Under the pieces are notes generated by a model that was not told the origin of the DNA, did no database searches, and was given only the letters and a program-made list of their open reading frames with translations. A DNA stretch of 26,868 bases, from assembly GCA_964411125.1 (NCBI GenBank), contig CAYPJU010000084.1, forward strand, positions 1 through 26,868, read 5' to 3'. Position 1 is the stretch's first letter, and each line of letters begins with the position of its first letter. Below are positions 16,171 to 24,802 of the stretch, piece after piece. The stretch is from JBFIHF01 sp964411125. GTDB taxonomy: Bacteria; Myxococcota_A; Bradymonadia; Bradymonadales; Bradymonadaceae. The translations under genes and the position numbers were made by a program.

Positions 16171-17712
16171 TCAGCGCACGATCTCGGCGTTTGCCGAGAC
16201 GATCGATCCGGTGTCGACCGCGGCGTGGTCCGTGACGATCATCCGGTAGGTCCCGCCGGACTCTTTCCCGACGAACGCGTCGACCACGAACGTCTCCTCG
16301 AGGTTGAGCCCGGAAGCGCCGTCGTTGGCGCGGACGACCGTCGACGTACCGTCGGGGTGAACGAGCTGAATGCTGAGGTCGCCTCGGAAGCTATGCTCGA
16401 TGTTCACAGTCAGGTTGAAAGCCTGGAGCGCGCCCGAGCCGTCGATCGTGAAGGGGACCTCCACGCCGGCCGGGTCGTTGTCGGGGATCGAAGCGCCGTC
16501 GACGGGGATGTCGATGACTTCGGGACCCTGCGTGCAGACCGGCTCGGCGGCACATGCGGCGTCGTCACAGTCGACCGCGAAGTTGCCGTCGTTGTCGATG
16601 CCGTCCCCACAGATCTCCGGGTCGACGTCGAGCTCGGGGAGCCCGGCGACACGACCGCTGCCGTATTCTTCGACGTACCGGTAGGAGAGCCAGCCGAAGC
16701 CGTCGCCATGCGGGTTGCGGTTGCCGAAGCTCCCCGTTCCCCAGCTATTCTTGAAGAGGAAGAAGCCGCGTTCGACGACGGGCTCGCCGTTTTCGTCGGT
16801 CACGACTTCACCGTCCTTGTCGCGAATCGGCACTTCCAGGTCGTCGTCCCATCCCACGAGCAAGATCGAGTGACCGGCGCGCTTCTCGAGCGAGATCTCT
16901 TTGTCCTCGGCGTTCGGGTAGAGGACGTAGCCCTCGGCCCAGTAGTCGAGGTTGCGCGGCAACTGCGACCGGCGGTGATTCCACGACTGGTAGAAAAAGG
17001 TCATCCCGACCTGGACGGCGGTCTTCGTGTTGAAGATGTGCGACTTGATGTCGCGGGCGCGCGTCGAGATGTACCGGCTGCGGGGCAGTTTGTACTTGGG
17101 CGCGGCGAGCGCCGCTTCGGGAGGCGCGCCGTTGGTGAAACACTTCGTCGGTTTGGAGCGGCCTTCTTCGGGCTCACCGCAGTCGGGGTCGTTCGACGCG
17201 TTCCACTCGGTGGTCTCGTAGGGCCAGGCGGCTTCTTCGGGGATGCCGTAGTCGGAGATCGCCTCGAGGTTCGCCGCGGCGTTGGAACCGCCCGAGTTCG
17301 GGAAGCGGCCGACTTCGAACTTCGCCGACCACTGCAGGTACTGTTCGCTGAAGTCGGGGTTCAACATCGTCCCTTCGGCGATGTAGAGGTGTTCCATGTA
17401 CGCGACGGTCGCGAAGATGGAGCAGACGCCGCGGCTGCCCTGCGACTGCACGGGCGACTGAGTGCTCTGGAGATCGGTAAAGCTCGCCGGAAGCTCCTGG
17501 TCCGCCTTGCCTTCCCCCGGAAGCTCGTCGTTGGAGGGTGCGCCTTCCAACAAGATGTCCGCATCGACCAGCGTCGGATCGTCGATCCCGGTGGCGGGCT
17601 CGTCGGGTTCGTCGGTCGGCTCCGTCCCTTCCCCGCATGCAGCGGCGAAGGCGGTCAGCGCGAGGATGGCGATCAGCTTTCGAAGGTCGGTATTGCGGGC
17701 TGCGGGCTTCAT
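16171..17712 (-). CDS. Papain-like (C1) cysteine protease lipoprotein with P-domain
   Basis: The ATG at 17712 is chosen because GGAGAG precedes it and a lipoprotein signal follows (Cys26 in LTAFAAAC). A Glu/Asp/Pro-rich linker comes next. The protease domain has Gln91 and the nucleophile Cys97 in VQSQGSRGVCSIFA, His281 in AGHSILLVGW and Asn322 in FKNSWGTG, so the full C1 triad is present. The segment between Gln and Cys (QGSRGVCS) differs from the usual QGxCGSCW, losing one disulfide cysteine. Then comes the acidic motif CGDGIDNDGNFAVDCDD, common in myxobacterial surface proteins. A P-domain of about 115 residues (NLTVNIEHSFRGDLSIQLVHPDG), known from proprotein convertases and secreted bacterial proteases, closes the 513-residue protein. 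It likely acts at the cell surface, for example in nutrient digestion or processing (inference). Confidence 0.93.
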   Translation of the reverse strand: MKPAARNTDLRKLIAILALTAFAAACGEGTEPTDEPDEPATGIDDPTLVDADILLEGAPSNDELPGEGKADQELPASFTDLQSTQSPVQSQGSRGVCSIFATVAYMEHLYIAEGTMLNPDFSEQYLQWSAKFEVGRFPNSGGSNAAANLEAISDYGIPEEAAWPYETTEWNASNDPDCGEPEEGRSKPTKCFTNGAPPEAALAAPKYKLPRSRYISTRARDIKSHIFNTKTAVQVGMTFFYQSWNHRRSQLPRNLDYWAEGYVLYPNAEDKEISLEKRAGHSILLVGWDDDLEVPIRDKDGEVVTDENGEPVVERGFFLFKNSWGTGSFGNRNPHGDGFGWLSYRYVEEYGSGRVAGLPELDVDPEICGDGIDNDGNFAVDCDDAACAAEPVCTQGPEVIDIPVDGASIPDNDPAGVEVPFTIDGSGALQAFNLTVNIEHSFRGDLSIQLVHPDGTSTVVRANDGASGLNLEETFVVDAFVGKESGGTYRMIVTDHAAVDTGSIVSANAEIVR

Positions 17713-17894
17713 CGGGTCTCTCTCCGTACGGATAACGGGCGGGCTCTGAGCACTTTCTGTGCCAGGACCACCACTTTCGCCGGTTCTTGCGACATCATTG
17801 CAGTTTTCACAGGATCCCCTCTCTCCACAAGCCTGAAATCGCGCTCCGATCGGCAACTCGATGCGCCAGCAAACGAGGCATTCGAGTCACAGTT

Positions 17895-20600
17895 CTAGTT
17901 TCGGCTGCCGAACCACTGGCGAAGTTCTCGCTGCGCTCTCTGCCGAAGTTTGGGCGGTTGATCGGGATGGTAATTGAGCTCCAGACCCGGCAGCCGTTGC
18001 ACCTCGTCGAACGCCAGACGACGCAGGACTTCGTAGTCGGAGTCGAGCGCCTGGACGATCCAGTCCTCGCGGCTCTGGTCCCGGCCTTTCTCCCACCAAC
18101 GTCGCCATTCGTAGGGAGAAGACAGGTTGTGCAGCGTGATGTTGCGTAGCGCGTCGAGCACCGAAGCCTTCACCCGGGTCGAATCGTTCTCCTCCAGGGT
18201 GTCGATGAGGGCGACGATGGCGTCGGGGTCCTTGAGCCGCCCCAGGAGCCGGGCCGCGACGTCGACATGTAGGTCCTCGCCGGAGAGCAGTTCGGCGCGC
18301 AGCGGCTTTCGGACCTCGCGGTCGAACGGGGGGGACGACTGATAGTCGAGCAAGATGTCGGCGGTGAGTTCGCGGATCTGCTGGTCACGGTCGAAGAGGC
18401 GCGAGAAGAGCTGACCGAGTGCGTAAGTGGCGTCGAGCTTCGTGAAGAGAAAGACGGCGTAGAAGCGCGTCTCGTTGCTGGAGTCTTCGAGGTGTCGGCG
18501 GACGAGTTCGATCGCGGGGTCCCCGATTCGGACGAGCGCATGGAGCAGGGGACCGTGTTCGTTGACCGGAGGGAGGTCCTCTTTGTGCGCGTACCGGTCG
18601 AGGAAGATTCGTCCGGGGAACATCATCTCGAGCACGTCGAGCGCGGTCGTCCCGAGCTCGGAGACGGCCTCGGCGGCTTCGAACGCGACGTCGGGTTCGC
18701 GGCTGTCGAGCACGAGGAAGGCCTCCTGCATGTCGACCATCTGCGGTCCGCTGTCGAGCAACTTCTCGAGGGTCTCGGGAGGGAGGCTGTGCGGATCGTC
18801 GTCGGCCTCCGAGATCGAGAAGTCGAGGGCGTCGCGGGTTCGGTCGATCTCCGACCCGGGGACGTCGTCGGCGAAGCTGTCGAGCCAGGCGTCGTCGACC
18901 TCTCGGCTCGATTCGACCTTCCGGCGGCCGACTTCGCGCCCGGCCTGGCTCTTTCGACGATGCTTGCGCTCGGAGCTGAGCGCCAGCGCGACCGCTTTGC
19001 GGGTCTCCTCGGATGTCTTGAACGGATTGTCGTCGGAAGCCCCCCGATCGGGTCGTCGCGCCCCGGCGACGCCGGACTTGTCCGCGGCCTTTCGCTTTCG
19101 GCCGGGTTTCAGGATCATGGCCTGAGGGACTCCTTTCTTCACCGGCACCGTGTTGATCCAACCGGCGGCGGATGTCGATCCCTTTTCATGCTCTTCGTCG
19201 TCCGCGGCGCTCTTCGATGGGTCTTGCGCGACCGCCGGCGTCTCGATCCGAGCCCGTGCATCGCTGTTTACGGGGGTCGGGGCGCTCTCCCTTCCGGGCC
19301 GTCGGAGGTCCGGTTCTCCGGTGAGATGGTTTGTCTTCGTGGTGCTGCCGTGGATGTCGTGGACTACTTCTTCGGCCTGTTCGGCCTCGTCGGACGCTGT
19401 GGTGGGGGCCTTCAACATGTCGGGGGACGCGCCGAGCCCGCCGAGTGCCGTCTGGTTCGACGGCGTGTCGACCGACGAATCCACGACCCCGACCTCTCCG
19501 TTGATCGTCGAGCGAAGTCCTCCGAGCGCGGTCCGGCTTGCGCCCCCTCCGACGTCCTGAGGTTCCTCCACCCAGACCCCCTGATCGGACGCCTCCGATG
19601 GCTCGGGCTGAACGGGAACGCCGACGACCGTCCCAGGGGACGCGGCGCCGTAGGAATCTTCGTCCAGCTCGTCGTCGGGAGCGGCCTCTTCGACAGCGGC
19701 TCGCTTCTCCGGTCCTTCGACCGCCTCGGATGGCTCGCCTGCCGACGAAGTCGCCATCCCCGGGGCCGTGCTGACGGGTGGATCGCCATAGTCGTCGACC
19801 GGGAGGTCCTCGGCCGAATCTTCCCCGGAGCCGAGGTCGAAAGACGGGCCATGGTCGCCTGCGACGGGGAGTCCGAACGAAGTGGCGGCGGGGTTCGCCT
19901 CTGCCGCTTCCAGCGACTCCGCTTCTTCGGGTTCGGAGTCGACGGTGAAGCCGGGCCCGCTCATGGTCCGCGCCGTCTCGACCGGTCTCGAACCGAGCGC
20001 CTGTGTCCTCCGGGCGGACTTGTCCGTCTGCCTGGGAAGGGGCGGAATCCGCTCCGACATGGGGGGAAGCCGGTCGGTCTTGGTGAGACGGATCACGGTC
20101 TCGAGCTGGTTCCCCACCGCGCCCGCCGCGGCCACGAGCCGCGAGACGTCGGCACCTTCCTCAGCCTCGCCGACCAGAATGATCGCGATCCGCTTGCCGA
20201 TCTCGACGCCGATGGCCGTCAGGGCTCGGGGCTCGACCTCGAGCTGTTCGAAGAGTGTGCCGAGCCCGATCTCGTCGGCGGTCCCGGTCGATTCGGACTG
20301 AGTGAGGACAGGCGCGTCTTCGGCGACGTCTGCTCGGCGGGCGCGCCGATCGAGGTCGTCCGAGACACCGAACCCCTCCGACGCGAACAACTGGACCCAT
20401 CCCCGCCCGACGATCAGAACCAGCCGGGGACCGAACCAATCGCCGGCAAACCCGAGAAACGCGTCGAGGGTCGTGTCACGGTCGTAACACGCCTCCACGA
20501 ACTCGGTGAATTCGTGAAGGTTCCATCCTTCGCCGAGACGACGGTTGCTGCTCCGCTCCTCACTTTGCTTGCTCAAAGGGCGGCCCCACGACGGAAACAC
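17895..20600 (-). CDS. Acidic-linker protein with C-terminal HEAT-like repeats
   Basis: The 901-residue reading begins at a GTG 17 nt downstream of the predicted transcription start; a TTG at 20576 is an alternative. The N-terminal part (about 20-175) looks globular, with strands around PRLVLIVGRGWVQLFASEG and a helix pair, perhaps GAF-like, but I cannot assign it. Residues about 180-600 are low-complexity, rich in Glu, Asp, Ser, Pro and Ala, and probably disordered. Residues about 610-875 are paired helices of HEAT type (AFLVLDSREPDVAFEAAEAV; LLGRLKDPDAIVALIDTLEE). Such repeats bind proteins. There is no signal peptide or membrane helix, so it is probably cytoplasmic. No terminator is seen in the 182 nt before the protease gene, so read-through is possible. 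Confidence 0.85.
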   Translation of the reverse strand: MFPSWGRPLSKQSEERSSNRRLGEGWNLHEFTEFVEACYDRDTTLDAFLGFAGDWFGPRLVLIVGRGWVQLFASEGFGVSDDLDRRARRADVAEDAPVLTQSESTGTADEIGLGTLFEQLEVEPRALTAIGVEIGKRIAIILVGEAEEGADVSRLVAAAGAVGNQLETVIRLTKTDRLPPMSERIPPLPRQTDKSARRTQALGSRPVETARTMSGPGFTVDSEPEEAESLEAAEANPAATSFGLPVAGDHGPSFDLGSGEDSAEDLPVDDYGDPPVSTAPGMATSSAGEPSEAVEGPEKRAAVEEAAPDDELDEDSYGAASPGTVVGVPVQPEPSEASDQGVWVEEPQDVGGGASRTALGGLRSTINGEVGVVDSSVDTPSNQTALGGLGASPDMLKAPTTASDEAEQAEEVVHDIHGSTTKTNHLTGEPDLRRPGRESAPTPVNSDARARIETPAVAQDPSKSAADDEEHEKGSTSAAGWINTVPVKKGVPQAMILKPGRKRKAADKSGVAGARRPDRGASDDNPFKTSEETRKAVALALSSERKHRRKSQAGREVGRRKVESSREVDDAWLDSFADDVPGSEIDRTRDALDFSISEADDDPHSLPPETLEKLLDSGPQMVDMQEAFLVLDSREPDVAFEAAEAVSELGTTALDVLEMMFPGRIFLDRYAHKEDLPPVNEHGPLLHALVRIGDPAIELVRRHLEDSSNETRFYAVFLFTKLDATYALGQLFSRLFDRDQQIRELTADILLDYQSSPPFDREVRKPLRAELLSGEDLHVDVAARLLGRLKDPDAIVALIDTLEENDSTRVKASVLDALRNITLHNLSSPYEWRRWWEKGRDQSREDWIVQALDSDYEVLRRLAFDEVQRLPGLELNYHPDQPPKLRQRAQRELRQWFGSRN

Positions 20601-20623
20601 GATCGGATTGCCAGTGGGCCGCA

Positions 20624-20652
20624 GTTTAACAGCACCCCTCGAATGCGGTCAA
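20624..20652 (-). promoter_or_regulatory. Sigma70-like promoter of the HEAT-repeat gene
   Basis: On the minus strand TTGACC (20647-20652) and TTAAAC (20624-20629) are exactly 17 nt apart. Transcription would begin near 20617, giving a leader of about 17 nt before the GTG at 20600. Confidence 0.65.
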
Positions 20653-21065
20653 AATAAGACGGTACGCCGTCGTGAGGTCACCGAAGGAACTCTCTTTGGC
20701 GTGGAATCCTCCTCACTTGGGCGACGTGTTCGGAAGATCGGCGAGCCGATGGGGGCCCGATTCGATCGGTGGAGCGCTGCCCCGGCATCTCTGCGGGATG
20801 GAGCACCATCTATCCAGCGCAGCTCCCGGGGGCTCCCGGGCGCGCGCTCTGTGACGGGCCGATGACGGGCGGGTCACAATCGTCCGAATGTCGCATGGAT
20901 CGTTTGATCTCGGCGATCTCCTCCAGCAAACTGTCGAGAGGATCATCACATCGAGCTTCCGTTGGCCTCGGCTTTGCATTTCCATCGAGAACGTTGGAAT
21001 CAGAAAGGCCGAGCCCGCAACCGATTGTCTCGGTGTTCGGCCGGCAGACACGAGAAACCGCGACG
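20653..21065 (+). other. Intergenic region before the paralog locus
   Basis: No gene is supported here. The frame of the downstream gene is open back to 20769, but the extra 99 residues have no counterpart in the paralog at 24803. The promoter of the first paralog should lie here; I see no clear -35/-10 pair. A G+C-rich inverted sequence (CTCCCGGGGGCTCCCGGG) lies near 20823-20840. Confidence 0.5.
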
Positions 21066-22823
21066 ATGAATCGACCCCGACTGCAACCCCTGCGCGCCAC
21101 CCTGCACCCGGCCTTTCTGGTCGCGGTCGCGGTGCTGCTGGTCAACGACCAGGCGCTGAAAGGGAGCGAGCTCGCGGGCGTGTTCACGGGGAAGGCGAGC
21201 GATTTCGCCGGGCTCTTTTTTGCGCCGGTCCTCCTCGCAGCGATCCTCGGAGTCGGGACGCGACGCGCCCTGTGGGGATGCGGCGCTGCGGTCGGGTTCG
21301 TGTTCGCCGCGATCAACCTCTCCGCGGAGGCTGCTGCGATCTGGGACGCCGCGGTGTCGACCCTCTACCCCTTTCATACGACGGTCGATCCGACCGATCT
21401 CTTCGCGCTCGTCTCGATCCCCGTCGGTCTCCTGGTCCTGGAGCCGTCGATGAACCGGGACAGCGCCCCTGCCCGCCGGCGGGCGCTGGAGCTCGCGGTC
21501 GTGACGACCGCTGCGCTCGGAAGCATCGCCACCGCGGAGCCGTGCACGGAACGAAACGGCTGCCTCCTCCCCATGGAGCAGAGCGCTCAGGTCTCGATCC
21601 TGAACAAGACGAACGAGCTTCACGTGCTCCGCATTCGGTTCGTCCGTCCCGAGGTGGAGATCGACTGCGACATCGTCCGCGAGGCCCCCGCCGAATTCCT
21701 GAACGACGCGATCTTCGGCCCGCCCGAGACCTGGTTCGTCCAGTCGGGGCAGGAGATCCCGATCGACCCGAACCGCAACGGTTTCGGCCAGCCGAACTCC
21801 GAATGCGGCGTCGCCCTCGTCGAGAGCGACCAGGTAGAAAACGTCGTGGTCTTCTGGGAAAGCAACCTCGAGACGAAGTTCTTTCCGTTCGACGCCGACA
21901 TCCCGCCGGAGATCCCCGCCGACCCCCAGACGATCGTCCTCGACGCCGACTACTCCGAGGTCGCCCCCGACGAGATGCACCCGTGGCGCAACCGCTCCGA
22001 GTGCGGGGAGCGCGCGGACCTCTGCGATCAGGATCTCCTCGATCCGCTCGCAGAGCGGCCCACGGGGGTCGAATACTTCTGGCGCTCGCAGAACCCCGAG
22101 CCGCTACACTTCGAGCGCACACCGATCGAAGGCGGCACGATCCCCGACGTCCCCGAGCTCTGCCGTATCCCGTCGGCGGCAGACAGCGTGTCGTGGGCGG
22201 ACACCCCTGGCCGCACGGACTTCAACGTCGTGGAGCTCGAAGAGGGGGTCGACGGTTGCCACCGCCTGCGGCTGCGCGATCAGTTCGCCGCCGAGGACGA
22301 GACGGAGTCGTGGTGGCTCTGCGTCCCCTTCGACTCGATCGCGTTCCTCGCTCCGCAGGAGGACGGGACCACCTGGCGCATCGCCGTCGTGATGACCCAG
22401 GGAGACGGAAATCTCTTCCGCGGGGGATACGAAGGCATCCGCATCACAGCGACCGAGCTCGACGCCGCCAGAAACGCCATCAGCGACCGCCAGATTAGCG
22501 TGGTCCGAGGCTTCGGCGTCCCCGACGACCTCGCCGACTTCGGCTTCCAGGTGCGCCTCCGTGAGGGGTGCGAGCCGTTCGAAGCCGAGTGTGGCCAGGT
22601 CGGGATGCCCGTCGACGTCTTCGTCGAACAATTCAGCGACACGATTCCGCCGGGAGAATCGCGTTCGTACGGTGAAGTCCTCCCGGTCGATCTCTACATC
22701 GTGCGTGCCGAGTACCGCCCCGTGCGGGACTCGACGTGCGACGGCGCGATCGGAAACCTGAACTTCCCGGAGAGCCCCGAAGGGCTCGTCGGATACATTG
22801 AAACCGTCATCGTTTCGGAATGA
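21066..22823 (+). CDS. Membrane protein with TGKxSDFAG module and Cys-rich exported domain, paralog 1
   Basis: The start at 21066 is chosen because the product then aligns from its first residues with the paralog at 24803, and both are exactly 585 residues. The N-terminal 155 residues carry about five hydrophobic segments around the motifs LHPAFLVAVAVLLVND, TGKASDFAGLFFAPVLLAA and FHTTVDPTDLFALVSIP. I recall similar TGKLSDFAG membrane modules in many uncharacterised bacterial proteins. The remaining 430 residues are hydrophilic, mostly strands, with about a dozen cysteines shared with the paralog (EIDC, ECG, ADLC, CRIP, GCH, LC, ECGQ). They are probably a disulfide-bonded extracytoplasmic domain. 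The function is unknown. The VWA gene follows after 19 nt. Confidence 0.85.
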   Translation: MNRPRLQPLRATLHPAFLVAVAVLLVNDQALKGSELAGVFTGKASDFAGLFFAPVLLAAILGVGTRRALWGCGAAVGFVFAAINLSAEAAAIWDAAVSTLYPFHTTVDPTDLFALVSIPVGLLVLEPSMNRDSAPARRRALELAVVTTAALGSIATAEPCTERNGCLLPMEQSAQVSILNKTNELHVLRIRFVRPEVEIDCDIVREAPAEFLNDAIFGPPETWFVQSGQEIPIDPNRNGFGQPNSECGVALVESDQVENVVVFWESNLETKFFPFDADIPPEIPADPQTIVLDADYSEVAPDEMHPWRNRSECGERADLCDQDLLDPLAERPTGVEYFWRSQNPEPLHFERTPIEGGTIPDVPELCRIPSAADSVSWADTPGRTDFNVVELEEGVDGCHRLRLRDQFAAEDETESWWLCVPFDSIAFLAPQEDGTTWRIAVVMTQGDGNLFRGGYEGIRITATELDAARNAISDRQISVVRGFGVPDDLADFGFQVRLREGCEPFEAECGQVGMPVDVFVEQFSDTIPPGESRSYGEVLPVDLYIVRAEYRPVRDSTCDGAIGNLNFPESPEGLVGYIETVIVSE

Positions 22824-22842
22824 CGACAACGAGAGTGAACCC

Positions 22843-24420
22843 ATGATGCGACAACGAATCCAACGATGGTTACTCCCCGCGGCGCTCGCCGCGACGCTCG
22901 CCGCGTGCGGCGGGGACATGTCCGATACCTCAGGCAACAACGGGGCCCAGTCACCCTCCGGTGAAGGCACCGGTGTCGCTCAGGGTGGAGCGCAGGACTT
23001 CGGACGATTCCGAGGCATCATCGAGGACGGTCAGCTTCCGGCCCCGAGCACGCTCGACCCGGTCGGGTTCTTCAACGAGCACAAGATCGAGCTCCCCGCT
23101 CCGACCTGCGGAGAAGACGTCTGCCTGCACGGCCTCCTCGGCGTGCAGGGCAACATGATCAACGGCAACAACTGCACGGTCGCGCTCGTCGGGTTCAACA
23201 CCGACCTCAAGCCCGACGAGTTCGAGCGGCCCCCGCTCAACATGGCGGTCGCGGTCGACGTCTCCGGCTCGATGTCGGGGACTCCGATGGAGAGCGTCCG
23301 TGGCGGACTCGTCGCGCTGGTCGACACCCTGGAGGCGAAAGACACGATGACGCTCGTCGCCTACTCGAGCAACGCATCGACGGTCATCGAGTCGACGCCC
23401 GAGAGCGATCCGGATCGCGCGCTCCTCAAAGCCGCGATCATGGAACTGGAGGCCGGAGGCGACACGAACATCTACGACGGTCTCCGGACGGCGCTGGAAG
23501 CGGTCAAAGCCGACGCCACGCCGAGCCGCCAGAACCGCGTGATCCTGCTCAGCGACGGCGTCGCCACCGCCGGGATCACCGACAAAGACCGGATCGTGAA
23601 CCTCGGCAACCAGTACGCCAAAGAGGGGATCGGCCTCACCACCATCGGCATCGGGACCGAGTTCGACCTCGAGCTGATGCGCGATCTCTCCGAGAACGGC
23701 GCGGGCAACTTCTACTTCCTCGAGGACCTCGCCGCCGTCGAAGAGGTCTTCTCCGAGGAGATCCAGACGTTCCTGGTGCCCCTCGCCGAGGACGTCACGA
23801 TCGATTTCGACGTCGCGGAGGGTTACGAGTTCCGCGCGGCCTACGGAACGCGACTCTGGGAAGGCGACGCAGCGGGTGCTCGCATCGAGATCCCGTCGCT
23901 CTTCATGGCGAGCCGGCAGTCGAACGAAGACGTCGCGCCGGGTAACGCCCGACGCGGAGGCGGAGGGATGATCCTCCTCGAGATCATCCCGACCTCGGAC
24001 CGCGCGCTCGCGAACGAGATCGGCCCCGGCAAGTCGGCGGGAACGATCACGATGTCGTACCGAAAGCCGGGTTCGGACGAGCTCGTCGAGCAAGAAGTGA
24101 GCGTCATCAACGCGCTCAAGCCGGGCGACACGCCGAGCAGCGGCGAGTTCCAGGACCCGTCGGTGGAGAAGGCGTTCGTCGCCCTCAACATCTACGCGGG
24201 GCTCGAGATGTCGGTGGAGCGTGCCAACAACGGCGCCGGAAACGCCGCGCTCAACGTTCTGAACCCGCTGATCGAGAACGTGGAAGCGTGGACGGAGACG
24301 ACGCCCGACCCCGACATCGAGGATGATCTGCGGACGATGCGACAGCTCGTCGTCGTGGTCGAAGAGACGGGCGCGCAGGAGACCGTGGGTGCGCCGCCGG
24401 ATCCCTGGCCGGCAGACTGA
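22843..24420 (+). CDS. VWA-domain lipoprotein
   Basis: The 525-residue product starts at the first of two adjacent ATGs, with GAGAG upstream. The lipoprotein signal ends in Leu19-Ala-Ala-Cys22. A von Willebrand A domain (about 133-310) has a complete metal-ion (MIDAS) site: Asp139-x-Ser141-x-Ser143 (DVSGSMS), Thr208 (GGDTNIYDG) and Asp238 (LSDGVAT). VWA domains bind partner proteins through Mg2+. The C-terminal part (about 310-525) resembles the strand-rich region that follows VWA in YfbK-like proteins (EDVTIDFDVAEGYEFRAAYG) and has a glycine stretch near 372. It is a likely partner of the membrane paralogs that flank it (inference from context). A terminator follows the stop by 60 nt. Confidence 0.93.
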   Translation: MMRQRIQRWLLPAALAATLAACGGDMSDTSGNNGAQSPSGEGTGVAQGGAQDFGRFRGIIEDGQLPAPSTLDPVGFFNEHKIELPAPTCGEDVCLHGLLGVQGNMINGNNCTVALVGFNTDLKPDEFERPPLNMAVAVDVSGSMSGTPMESVRGGLVALVDTLEAKDTMTLVAYSSNASTVIESTPESDPDRALLKAAIMELEAGGDTNIYDGLRTALEAVKADATPSRQNRVILLSDGVATAGITDKDRIVNLGNQYAKEGIGLTTIGIGTEFDLELMRDLSENGAGNFYFLEDLAAVEEVFSEEIQTFLVPLAEDVTIDFDVAEGYEFRAAYGTRLWEGDAAGARIEIPSLFMASRQSNEDVAPGNARRGGGGMILLEIIPTSDRALANEIGPGKSAGTITMSYRKPGSDELVEQEVSVINALKPGDTPSSGEFQDPSVEKAFVALNIYAGLEMSVERANNGAGNAALNVLNPLIENVEAWTETTPDPDIEDDLRTMRQLVVVVEETGAQETVGAPPDPWPAD

Positions 24421-24479
24421 TCGTCGCCATCGAGTCGCGCGGGACGCGCGCTCACCGACCGGGGCGCCACCGTCCTGCA

Positions 24480-24507
24480 GCCCGCCCTCCGGCGGGCTTT
24501 TCCTTTT
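24480..24507 (+). terminator. Intrinsic terminator after the VWA gene
   Basis: A perfect 7-bp stem GCCCGCC / GGCGGGC with a CTCC loop is followed by TTTTCCTTTT, 60 nt after the stop codon. It would end the paralog 1-VWA operon. Confidence 0.88.
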
Positions 24508-24527
24508 GGCGCCCCGCGCCCTGCGCC

Positions 24528-24581
24528 CTCGCCGTTCTTCGGTGGAGCGGCGTCCTCGCCGCTCTTTGGTGGAGCGGCGCT
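24528..24581. repeat. 27-bp tandem duplication with internal hairpin
   Basis: Two diverged 27-bp copies (24528-24554, 24555-24581) share GGTGGAGCGGCG. Across the junction GAGCGGCG (24545-24552) and CGCCGCTC (24557-24564) form an 8-bp stem. The rest of the 24421-24802 gap holds the terminator, and nothing else I can support except the start region of the next gene. Confidence 0.6.
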
Positions 24582-24802
24582 TTCTGGATACGGTCTGCCC
24601 CGAAATCGGCGAAATCGTGGAGCAAGAGGTCTCCAACACTCCGTAGCCCCGCCCCCGACACGACCGACCAAAGCGGTTCCGAGCGCCAGTATTCATCCCG
24701 GATTCTCCTCTTCTGAGCCACCGTCTACGGTTCTGGCCTCTCCGTTGCAATGGGGGTGGGGCACTGGATGAACGATGCCAACTGCCCGGCTGGAGCCCCA
24801 AA

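Noticed and set aside
20769..21065. N-terminal extension of 99 residues to the first membrane paralog
   Set aside because: The paralog at 24803 has no such part, and both proteins have equal length when the ATG at 21066 is used.
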